Below, piece after piece: positions 1 to 7,179 of a stretch of DNA of 10,665 bases. The notes beneath the pieces were generated by a model that saw nothing but the letters and a program-made list of their open reading frames with translations, was not told where the DNA came from and ran no database searches. The translations under genes were made by a program, and so were the position numbers. Positions within the stretch are counted from its first letter, which is position 1. Each line of letters starts with the position of its first letter. The stretch is from an uncultured Synergistia bacterium (GTDB taxonomy: Bacteria; Eremiobacterota; SpSt-956; JAKJGF01): the NCBI GenBank assembly GCA_937888925.1, contig CALARM010000353.1:1-10665 (forward strand). The letters are read 5' to 3'.

Positions 1-3000
1 TATTTACAAGAGAGTGATGTTCTATCATCACACCTTTAGGCTGGCCCGTAGAACCTGATGTATAGATTATATAGGCAAGATCCCTGGATGTGTTAAGGAC
101 AGGCAGGTTTTTGCCATCTCCTGTATAAAGTGAAGAATCTGTTACATTCAGTACTTTTATGGAAGGTTTTATCTTCTCGGCCAGGTGAGGTTCTGTAAGT
201 AACATAAGGGAACCGCTGTCTGAAAGTATGTATTTTATTCTCTCAACAGGGTATTCAGGATCTACCGGCACATAACATCCACCTGCTTTCACTGCTGCAA
301 GAACACTTACAATCATATGGCATGAACGATCCAGAAGTAAGGCTACCCTGCTGTCACGTTTTACTCCTTCTCCTCTCAGGTAATGAGCCAGTTTATTCGC
401 CCCCTCATTCAGCTCCCTGTATGAAAGTTTTTCACCTTTATAAATTACGGCAGTTTTTTCAGGATATAATTCTGCCGTTTTCTCTATCAATTCCTGAACT
501 GTTACTTCCTTTGGCACATCATAATAAGTATCGTTAAAAGTCTTTAAAAGCAGGTTCTTTTCACGTTCTGTAACTATATCCATATCTCCGAGGAGACTCT
601 CTGAATTCTGAATTATCCATTTCAGTGCAGATACCATATGACCTGTCATAAGTTCTATGACATGTTCTGTAAAACAGTCTCCGTCATAGGAAAACTTTAT
701 AGAAAGTTCCCTACCGGGCACAATGATTAAATTCAGAGGATAATTGGTTTTTTCATAAGCTTTCAGATCACTCATCTCTATAGATTTATTCTCACGGGCA
801 CTTTCATCAAAGGGGTAATTCTCAAAAGCAAAAAGACTGTAAAAAAGTGTTTCTCCCGGAGCCATACCGCTTAAAGACTGTATCTTATTCAGAGATATAT
901 GGCTGAACTTATTGCCTTCCTGTATGTTATTCTGAATATTTTTAAGATTAGAAAGTACAGATTCTTCCGGCCTGAGCTTTACTCTCACAGGAATGGTATT
1001 TATAAAGAGTCCTATCATTTTTTCAATGCCTGAAAGTTCAGGCGGCCTTCCTGAGACAGTGATACCGTAGAGTATATCATCGAGTCCGCTGTAACAGGAC
1101 AGCACTGAAGACCAGGCCAGATGGAGAACGGCATTAAGGGTTACCTGAGAGGAACGGGCAAAAATCTGGCACAGGGAAAAGAAATCTTCAGAAATGTTAT
1201 GGATATGTTCTCTCAGATTTTCAATAGATTTATGTATATCCAGACGGGAATTATTTACTGTAAGAGGTGTGGCTGTGGAAAAATCTGAAAGACCATTCTT
1301 CCAAAAATCTACTGTTTTCTCTCTGTCCTGTTCGGAAAGCCATTTTATATAATCTTCAAAAGGCTTTACACTTTTCATCTGAAAAATTTCTCTATTTATA
1401 ATAGCTTCATATCTGCTGTGAACTTCCTGCAGTATTAAAGGCATAGACCATCCATCAATAATAATATGGTGAGTGGTCCATATAAACCTGTATTCAGCTC
1501 TTCCCATTATGAAGAGGTGAAGATAACTTAAAGGCGGTTTACTGAGATTAAATCCATCACTCCTCAAATTTTCCCTTATCTTTTCTATTTCTTCTTCCTG
1601 TTTTTCTCTGTCCATTTCAGAGAGATCAACTGTATGCCAGGGGAAAGAAACTTTTCTGTAAACTATCTGGAAAGGTTTATCTCCTTCCCAGTAAAAACCT
1701 GTTCTGAAAACAGGATGAGAAGAAAATATACCGGACCAGGCTTCTTTAAGAGCATTTACATCGACTTCTCCTTCATAGCTCCAGGAAGTCTGCACACAGT
1801 AATGATCGGAATCGGGAGAAGCCATAGCATGGAACATGAGTCCTTCCTGAAGAGGTGAAAGTCCGTAGATTGCTTCAACAGAAGAAGGGTCGCTTATACC
1901 GTCAAGGAAAGACTGAGTAACTTCGGCAAGGGGAAAATCAGATGGTGTAAAATGTTTTCTCCCCGGTTCAACACAGTGATTGATTATCTCTTTTAAACTT
2001 TCAGTGAAATGGTGGGCCAGTTCTTTGACTTTTTCTTCGTCCCATATATGATTGCTGTAGCCAAAAATCATAGATAAAGATCCGACGGAAACAAAACCGT
2101 TAATATCCAGAAGATTTATTATACTGTTTCGTGGAGATACGAAATCCCCTGTGGATACTTCCATGCCGGAGAGTAATTCTCCGTCCATTATACTTCCGTC
2201 CATTTGACCGAGATAATTAAAGGCCACTCTCTTACATTCCAGTTTTTTCAGATCTTCCCCGGTATCTGAAAGATATCTGAGGATTCCGTAGGAAAGTCCT
2301 CTCTCCGGTATGTTCCTCAGTATTTCCTTTACAGATTTTATAATAGTTCCGTAATCTGCCAGAGAAGGACTCTTCAGATGAACAGGAAATATTGTGGTAA
2401 ACCAGCCCACTGTACGGGACAGATCTACTTCTCCGGAACCTTCTTCTCTGCCATGTCCTTCCAGGTTTATCAATAAATCGGACAGATTAAAAGAACGATA
2501 AAATGCCATAAGAAGTGCTGAAAGCAATATATCATTAATCTGTGTGTTATAGGCAGAAGGAACGGCATTTAATAAAAGTTCCGTATCAGTATCTGAAAGA
2601 GAAACTTTATAGTTTCTTATGTCCGAGTATTTAGAATCTTTATATTCCACCGGCATAGCAGAAGAATCTTTAAGAACTGAAAGCCAGTAATCACTGTATT
2701 TTTCTGCTTCTGAAACATAATCCCTGAGAAGTTTTGACCAGTCTCTGTAAGAAGAGGTTTTTTCCGGCAGAGATGCAGTAAATCCAGAAGAAAGTTTTCT
2801 GTAAATATTATGAAAATCTTCTATGATTATTCTCCACGAAACCATATCTATACACAGGTGATGTATTACTATAAAGAGCCTGTCACTGCCGTCTCTATGA
2901 CCTTTAAAAAGTACTGCTCTCAGAACAGGTCCTTCTGTAATGTTTAGAGATGATTGAAGTAATCTGCATTTCTCTGTAATAAAAGCAGAAAGTTCTTCTG

Positions 3001-6000
3001 TCACAGAAGAAAGATCTATCATTTCAACTGAAACAGATGTTTTCTCCGGTTTTTCATACCACTGACTCCATATATTTTCCTTTCTGAATCTCAACCTCAA
3101 TCCGTCATGATGTTTCACCAGAAGGTCAAGAGTTTTTTCTATGATTTCTCTGTCTCCCGGCTCTTTCAGTGTAAAGAGAAAAGACTGGTTGAAGTGATTG
3201 AAGTCGAGAAAATCCTGTTCAAAAAACCATTCCTGTACCGGTATTAAAGGAACTTCCCCTGTAAGGATTTTATCTTCTCCTTTCTTTTTCAAAGGAAGGA
3301 CTTTTTCAATGGAGAGAAGTTCTGAAATGGTGGGGTGAGCTTCCAGCATTCCTGCAGATATATTAATACCTGCTTCTCTTGCTCTCGCCACAACCTGAAT
3401 ACTCATAATTGAGTCTCCTCCGAGACTGAAGAAATTATCGTTAATACCTACAGAACCGCATCTGAGTATATCTTCCCATATTTTTGCCATAAATCTTTCT
3501 TCTTCTGTAGCGGGAGCAACATAGCCCGAAGACATAAGACTTTTATCCGGTAAAGGAAGAGCGTTTTTATCAACTTTTCCATGGGGAGTGAGAGGTATTT
3601 TATCTATTTTCAATATATAACGGGGGATCATATAATCAGGAAGATTTTTTGTAAGATCCTTTTTCATTTTATCAGTATCTAAATATTTATCTGACATATA
3701 ATAGCCGCAGAGATAGGGTCTCTTATTTTCATCCACATGATCCACTACGACTGCATCTTTAACAGAGTCAAAACTTTTCATGGCCTGTTCAATCTCTGCA
3801 AGTTCTATTCGAAAACCTCTTATTTTAACCTGTCTGTCTATTCTTCCCAGGAATTCAAGATTGCCGTCAGGAAGCCATCTGGCAAGATCTCCTGTTTTAT
3901 ACATCTTCTCACCGGGTTTAAAGGGATTTTCTACGAACTTTTTCTGTGTAAGTTCCATCTGGTTAAGATATCCCCTTGAGAGGCCATAGCCTGAAATACA
4001 GAGTTCTCCCGGAACTCCTACTGGCTGGAGGTTCTCGAAAGAATCTGTTATATAGACAGAAGTGTTACAGGCAGGTTTACCTATGGGAATATTTTCATAA
4101 TATTTATCAATGATAAAGGAACTTGTTTCCACTGTGTATTCTGTCGGGCCGTAACCATTATATACTTTATATCTCTGAGGAATGAAACTTTTTAATTTTT
4201 CACCTGCTATTACAATCCATTTAAGAGATTGATTTTCCGTAAGGGCCATAAACTGTTCTCCGAACTGTGTGGGAAGAAGGGCACCGGTAATATTATGTTC
4301 TTCGTAATATTCATTCAACTGGGAAGGTGAAAGTCTTATTGATTTCGGAATAATATGAATTGCTGCACCGGACAATAGAGAAGGAAAGATTTCCACTACG
4401 GAAGCATCAAAGGCAGGAGCCATATATTTTGACGTATTATCTTTTTCCCTTATGCCACGGCTATTTATAAAATAGAAAGAGAGATTCAGAAGAGAATGGT
4501 TTTCTATCATCACACCTTTAGGTTTGCCTGTAGTTCCAGAGGTATAAATAACATAGACAAGATCATTAGGGGTATTTATTTTTTCAGGATTTCCTTTATT
4601 TCCCATTAATAAATTCCTCTCTTCAAGATCATAGACAATGCCCTCAAAGGTAAATTTATTATAAAAACTTCTTCTGGTGATAAGGAATTTTGTACCGCTA
4701 TCGGAGAGCATATAGGAAATTCTATGGGACGGATAGTCACGATCTATGGGTATGTAAAATCCGCCGGCTTTTAACACACCCAGAATGGCCACTATCATGT
4801 CAGGAGAAGTGTCCATAAGTATACCTGCGCCTTCTTCCTGTTTCAGACCGTCCTCTCTTAACCGCCAGGCAAGCTGATTTGCCTGTCTGTTCAGTTCTCC
4901 GTAACTCAGTATCTGACCTTCGTATATAACGGCAGGTTTATGTGCATGAAGTTTTGCCTGTTCTTCAAACAATTCCTGAACTGTAACATCTTCGGGAATT
5001 TCAAAAAAGGTATTATTAAATTCTTCTAAGATCATCTTTTCTTCTTCATGAGGACACATTTTTACATGAGAGATTTTTTTATGTGGTTCACCGAGGGCAT
5101 CATTTAAAACCTGACAGAGCAAATGGTGAGTTCTTTCTATATGTTCCTGATTGAATTTTTCTGTCTGATAGGTCCATTCCAGTTCAATATATTTTTTACT
5201 TTCTTCTACTTTTTCAAAAATATGAATGGATATATCTGATGGTTCGTAGGAAGGAACTATACGTTCAATCTGTTTCCTCTGGTCTTCGAAAGCAGGGAGA
5301 CCGACAAGTGTTATATTTAAAAGATAATCAGGCCTTATCCCATATGCTTTCCTCAGTTCTCCTGCAAGAAGATCAAAGGGATATCTGGAATGATTTTTTA
5401 TAATATTATTCACATCACTGCCGTTTTTTTGAACAAAACTGTTAAAATCCATATCTTTATCCAGTTTTATTTTTAAAGGAATGGTACCTACAAACATACC
5501 TGTCATCTTTTTCTGGTCTTTTGTAGATCTGTTATGATTTCCGCTTCCTATGACTGCTTCATCAGAGGAAGTTATTCTTCCTGTATATATGGCAAAACAG
5601 GAAAGGAGGACTTTAAAGATAGAGGTTTTATATTCCTTACAGTATTCATATATTTTTCCACTTAATTCACCGGGTATTTTAATAGAGGTAGCTTTTGCAA
5701 TGATATTATCAGACTTCACTTTCTTTTCTGAAAGATTTATTTCTTCAGGCAGTGGAGAAAGGTACTTTAACCAGAATTCACGGTCTTTTTCTGCCTCAGG
5801 AGATTCAAGATAGTCTTCCTCTTCGGAAATAAACTGAATATAGGATGGATAGGATATTTCCTCTGGCTCTTTACCATTTTTAAACATGTCATAATAATGT
5901 TCAATTTCATTAAAGACCAGGTCTGCAGTCCAGCCATCTGATATAATATGATGTATTTTTACATAATATCCTTCTTCACTGTCATTGAATTTTATCAAAG

Positions 6001-6346
6001 AAAAATGAAAAAGTTCACTATCTGTAAGCATGAATGGTTCATTGGTTTTATTCTTAACCCACTTCTGAAGAATTTCTTCATTTTCATCTGAAAAATCCAG
6101 ATATTCCGGTATATACTCTCTGAAAGGGCTTACATATTGCATAACCTGATTATCTGTTTTTTTGAGCCTTATTCTGAAACCTTCATTCAATTTAATTACT
6201 GTATTTATAGCTTTTTTTAAGAGTGAAAAATCTATTTTTTCTCTGTATTTAACCGTAAAAGCTATATTTGCAAAGGATGTGCCTTCATATTTTTCTTCCG
6301 TAAACCAGATTCTTTTCTGAGGATGTGTCAGTTCATAATGTTCCAT
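1..6346 (-). CDS. Nonribosomal peptide synthetase, C-A-PCP-E-C-A..., 3' end outside the window
   Basis: Multimodular NRPS that activates amino acids as adenylates, loads them on phosphopantetheine arms and condenses them in the cytoplasm. The ATG at 6346 follows an AGGAAGGAA-type ribosome site with 6 bases spacing; 2115 codons are visible without a break in frame. Domains by residue: C1 about 1-430 (opening LTHPQKRIW; HHIISDG at 132-138); A1 about 455-930 (YTSGTTGKPKGV at 601, FDASVVEIF with Asp647, YGPTE near 732, C-terminal Lys924); PCP about 945-1010 (LGGDSI, carrier Ser979); epimerization about 1030-1460 (HHLCIDMVSW from 1162, SRTVGWFTT from 1310, FNYLGQ at 1376); C2 about 1493-1925 (LSPLQEGLMFH; HHIIIDG at 1626-1632), apparently of the type accepting a D-residue; A2 from about 1935, cut just after its YTSGSTGQPKGV at 2095. 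The GGDSI form of the carrier motif is usual before E domains. Module 1 should add one residue and invert it to D. With an N-terminal C domain and no loading module, the donor must come from elsewhere. Last gene of its unit in view, 26 bases after the STAS gene. Product unknown. Confidence 0.97.
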   Translation of the reverse strand, partial: MEHYELTHPQKRIWFTEEKYEGTSFANIAFTVKYREKIDFSLLKKAINTVIKLNEGFRIRLKKTDNQVMQYVSPFREYIPEYLDFSDENEEILQKWVKNKTNEPFMLTDSELFHFSLIKFNDSEEGYYVKIHHIISDGWTADLVFNEIEHYYDMFKNGKEPEEISYPSYIQFISEEEDYLESPEAEKDREFWLKYLSPLPEEINLSEKKVKSDNIIAKATSIKIPGELSGKIYEYCKEYKTSIFKVLLSCFAIYTGRITSSDEAVIGSGNHNRSTKDQKKMTGMFVGTIPLKIKLDKDMDFNSFVQKNGSDVNNIIKNHSRYPFDLLAGELRKAYGIRPDYLLNITLVGLPAFEDQRKQIERIVPSYEPSDISIHIFEKVEESKKYIELEWTYQTEKFNQEHIERTHHLLCQVLNDALGEPHKKISHVKMCPHEEEKMILEEFNNTFFEIPEDVTVQELFEEQAKLHAHKPAVIYEGQILSYGELNRQANQLAWRLREDGLKQEEGAGILMDTSPDMIVAILGVLKAGGFYIPIDRDYPSHRISYMLSDSGTKFLITRRSFYNKFTFEGIVYDLEERNLLMGNKGNPEKINTPNDLVYVIYTSGTTGKPKGVMIENHSLLNLSFYFINSRGIREKDNTSKYMAPAFDASVVEIFPSLLSGAAIHIIPKSIRLSPSQLNEYYEEHNITGALLPTQFGEQFMALTENQSLKWIVIAGEKLKSFIPQRYKVYNGYGPTEYTVETSSFIIDKYYENIPIGKPACNTSVYITDSFENLQPVGVPGELCISGYGLSRGYLNQMELTQKKFVENPFKPGEKMYKTGDLARWLPDGNLEFLGRIDRQVKIRGFRIELAEIEQAMKSFDSVKDAVVVDHVDENKRPYLCGYYMSDKYLDTDKMKKDLTKNLPDYMIPRYILKIDKIPLTPHGKVDKNALPLPDKSLMSSGYVAPATEEERFMAKIWEDILRCGSVGINDNFFSLGGDSIMSIQVVARAREAGINISAGMLEAHPTISELLSIEKVLPLKKKGEDKILTGEVPLIPVQEWFFEQDFLDFNHFNQSFLFTLKEPGDREIIEKTLDLLVKHHDGLRLRFRKENIWSQWYEKPEKTSVSVEMIDLSSVTEELSAFITEKCRLLQSSLNITEGPVLRAVLFKGHRDGSDRLFIVIHHLCIDMVSWRIIIEDFHNIYRKLSSGFTASLPEKTSSYRDWSKLLRDYVSEAEKYSDYWLSVLKDSSAMPVEYKDSKYSDIRNYKVSLSDTDTELLLNAVPSAYNTQINDILLSALLMAFYRSFNLSDLLINLEGHGREEGSGEVDLSRTVGWFTTIFPVHLKSPSLADYGTIIKSVKEILRNIPERGLSYGILRYLSDTGEDLKKLECKRVAFNYLGQMDGSIMDGELLSGMEVSTGDFVSPRNSIINLLDINGFVSVGSLSMIFGYSNHIWDEEKVKELAHHFTESLKEIINHCVEPGRKHFTPSDFPLAEVTQSFLDGISDPSSVEAIYGLSPLQEGLMFHAMASPDSDHYCVQTSWSYEGEVDVNALKEAWSGIFSSHPVFRTGFYWEGDKPFQIVYRKVSFPWHTVDLSEMDREKQEEEIEKIRENLRSDGFNLSKPPLSYLHLFIMGRAEYRFIWTTHHIIIDGWSMPLILQEVHSRYEAIINREIFQMKSVKPFEDYIKWLSEQDREKTVDFWKNGLSDFSTATPLTVNNSRLDIHKSIENLREHIHNISEDFFSLCQIFARSSQVTLNAVLHLAWSSVLSCYSGLDDILYGITVSGRPPELSGIEKMIGLFINTIPVRVKLRPEESVLSNLKNIQNNIQEGNKFSHISLNKIQSLSGMAPGETLFYSLFAFENYPFDESARENKSIEMSDLKAYEKTNYPLNLIIVPGRELSIKFSYDGDCFTEHVIELMTGHMVSALKWIIQNSESLLGDMDIVTEREKNLLLKTFNDTYYDVPKEVTVQELIEKTAELYPEKTAVIYKGEKLSYRELNEGANKLAHYLRGEGVKRDSRVALLLDRSCHMIVSVLAAVKAGGCYVPVDPEYPVERIKYILSDSGSLMLLTEPHLAEKIKPSIKVLNVTDSSLYTGDGKNLPVLNTSRDLAYIIYTSGSTGQPKGVMIEHHSLVN

Positions 6347-6352
6347 TTTATA

Positions 6353-6360
6353 TTCCTTCC
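6353..6360 (-). promoter_or_regulatory. Ribosome binding site of the NRPS gene
   Basis: The minus strand reads GGAAGGAA here, six bases before the ATG at 6346. It lies entirely in the 26-base gap after the STAS stop codon. It fixes the NRPS start, since the reading frame then opens directly into the first condensation-domain motif (LTHPQKRIW at residues 6-14). Confidence 0.75.
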
Positions 6361-6372
6361 TTCCCCTATGTA

Positions 6373-6708
6373 TCATTTCATCATTTCTTCCCCACTCTTA
6401 ATATCGGAAACTATATTAAATAGTTTATCAAATTTTGTTGTTTTAAAAACATTTAATACCAGATCAGTCAAGGAAGAAATCACCAGACATCCGCTTTTGT
6501 TTTTTATTTTTTGCCCCAGTATAAGTATAAGACGAAGGCCGGAACTGCTTATATAAGTAAGTTCCGACATATCCAGAATAATTTTCTTTATGCCTTCTTC
6601 CGTTACTTTATTGAATTCCTTTTCTATATCATCACATTGAAATGTAGCAAGCTTTCCTTTTAACTTGAACACCGTTATGCCATCATTTCTATTGATACGT
6701 TCAATCAT
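6373..6708 (-). CDS. STAS-domain protein, anti-sigma factor antagonist (SpoIIAA/RsbV-like)
   Basis: A 111-residue single-domain STAS protein, the usual length for SpoIIAA/RsbV-type antagonists. These cytosolic proteins bind a cognate anti-sigma kinase when unphosphorylated and free the partner sigma factor or other target. The fold pattern is clear: a first strand ITVFKLKGKL (11-20), the helix DDIEKEFNKV, strand KKIILDMSEL (41-50), then the signature ISSSGLRLIL (53-62) and a C-terminal FKTTKFDKLFNI segment. By alignment to SpoIIAA the phosphorylatable serine is Ser55; the aspartate normally before it is Ser54 here. The start ATG has a GGGAG site eight bases upstream. It lies 20 bases after the cyclic-nucleotide-domain fragment and 26 bases before the NRPS, so co-transcription is very likely. 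No kinase or phosphatase partner is in the window. A regulatory role for NRPS expression or activity is inference from position; it could also be a passenger gene. Confidence 0.9.
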   Translation of the reverse strand: MIERINRNDGITVFKLKGKLATFQCDDIEKEFNKVTEEGIKKIILDMSELTYISSSGLRLILILGQKIKNKSGCLVISSLTDLVLNVFKTTKFDKLFNIVSDIKSGEEMMK

Positions 6709-6728
6709 AGAATAATCTCCCTTCTTCC

Positions 6729-6929
6729 CTATCCTATAGTAACTATAATTTTTCTCAAATTTACTATTTTATTGTTTAATTCTTTTATTAAGCTTCTTTT
6801 GATTTCAGGAATTTTATTCATTAGATTCCTTACATCTTCATTTTTCAATCTGAACAGGAGCACATCTCCCATAACGGCTTTTGCTATTACATCAGAAGGT
6901 TTTTTCATCTTTATCGGAAAAATCATCAT
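6729..6929 (-). CDS. C-terminal fragment of a cyclic-nucleotide-binding domain (truncated, possibly a pseudogene)
   Basis: A 66-codon frame whose residues about 12-62 match the end of a cNMP-binding (Crp/cap-ED type) domain: the SDVIAKAVMGDVLLFRL strand pair, then the helix stretch NEDVRNLMNKIPEIKRSLIKELNNKI. The first 80 or so residues of such a domain, including the phosphate-binding cassette that contacts cAMP or cGMP, are absent, so it cannot bind nucleotide in the known way. The same frame runs only about 13 codons further upstream before a TAA, with no start and no cNMP-like sequence. No good ribosome site precedes the tandem ATGs at 6929 and 6926; they sit directly at the foot of a stable hairpin. 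I read it as the remnant of a regulator once complete in this operon, still transcribed ahead of the STAS gene. A functional short protein cannot be excluded. Confidence 0.5.
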   Translation of the reverse strand: MMIFPIKMKKPSDVIAKAVMGDVLLFRLKNEDVRNLMNKIPEIKRSLIKELNNKIVNLRKIIVTIG

Positions 6930-6957
6930 AACAAGTACAGAAAAAACTGCACTGGTT
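6930..6957 (-). promoter_or_regulatory. Leader hairpin directly before the NRPS-operon first ORF
   Basis: On the minus-strand RNA, AACCAGUGCAG can pair with CUGUACUUGUU across a six-U loop: eleven positions with one mismatch and one G-U pair. The 3' foot abuts the ATGATG start of the cyclic-nucleotide-domain fragment. No U-tract follows immediately, so it is not a standard terminator. It could hide or expose the weak start, or protect the 5' end of the transcript. It cannot be read as a known riboswitch class. Confidence 0.5.
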
Positions 6958-6962
6958 TTCAG

Positions 6963-6991
6963 ATTATATTATGTAAATTGCTGAATTTCAT
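6963..6991 (-). promoter_or_regulatory. Possible second promoter of the NRPS operon
   Basis: ATGAAA (four of six positions of the -35 consensus) is followed after exactly 17 bases by a perfect TATAAT on the minus strand. The predicted start, near 6956, would fall at the 5' foot of the leader hairpin. The region is very AT-rich, so chance matches are common. Confidence 0.25.
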
Positions 6992-6999
6992 TTATACTT

Positions 7000-7015
7000 T
7001 TCAAATTTATTTGAA
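7000..7015. repeat. 16-base palindrome, candidate operator at the NRPS-operon start site
   Basis: TTCAAAT-AA-ATTTGAA (minus strand) is a perfect inverted repeat of two 7-base arms with a 2-base spacer. It begins five bases downstream of the -10 box and so covers the expected start site, a common place for a repressor site. No regulator gene is visible to pair with it. Confidence 0.45.
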
Positions 7016-7030
7016 TTTTTATTATACCAT
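7004..7030 (-). repeat. Shared promoter block, copy 1 (NRPS operon)
   Basis: 27 bases matching 10529-10555 with two differences (at 7013 and 7027). The block spans the extended -10 and the first bases of the transcript. The palindrome at 7000-7015 is perfect in this copy and degenerate in the other. Confidence 0.55.
7021..7030 (-). promoter_or_regulatory. Extended -10 promoter of the NRPS operon
   Basis: The minus strand reads TGGTATAAT, a perfect TATAAT preceded by the TGn extension that lets sigma-70-type holoenzyme start without a good -35. The best -35 positions are only AT-rich (TATATA or TTTATA at 17-19 bases). Expected start near 7014, giving a leader of about 85 bases before the first ORF. 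Part of a block shared with the exporter promoter. Confidence 0.55.
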
Positions 7031-7087
7031 ATTTACAAGATTTTATATAAATTCTTCATACTTAGTACCGCTCCAAATAAAAAGGAG

Positions 7088-7168
7088 ATGTATAGTAAAT
7101 TAAGTAAAATGGTAATAAGTGACCGGGCCATGGATTTCAGGAAAAAAACAGAAGAATATTTTGAATAG
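7088..7168 (+). CDS. Short plus-strand ORF, 26 codons, doubtful
   Basis: Encodes MYSKLSKMVISDRAMDFRKK and a short acidic end. An AAAGGAG motif lies at 7081-7087 but touches the ATG, which is too close for normal initiation, and the in-frame ATG at 7109 is too far. It ends 11 bases before the next plus-strand ORF. No family recognised. It may be the eroded start of a former gene or chance. Confidence 0.15.
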   Translation: MYSKLSKMVISDRAMDFRKKTEEYFE

Positions 7169-7179
7169 AAGAGGCATTT

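Noticed and set aside
322..5813. Several plus-strand open frames of 69-87 codons inside the NRPS region
   Set aside because: All are antisense or shifted shadows of a frame with a continuous chain of NRPS motifs. None has a ribosome site with coherent protein sequence.
6930..6957. Leader hairpin as an intrinsic terminator
   Set aside because: No U-tract follows the stem on the minus strand, and on the plus strand only four T follow and there is no plus-strand gene upstream to terminate.
6772..6984. Plus-strand 70-codon hydrophobic frame across the cNMP-domain fragment and its leader
   Set aside because: It is antisense to the recognisable cNMP-domain residues; the hydrophobicity follows from the complement of Lys/Asn-rich codons.
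7032..7133. Minus-strand 33-codon hydrophobic frame (opens MARSLITILLNLLYI) upstream of the NRPS promoter
   Set aside because: It looks like a membrane peptide but has no ribosome site and overlaps the plus-strand short ORFs, and its hydrophobicity can arise as the complement of Lys-rich codons.
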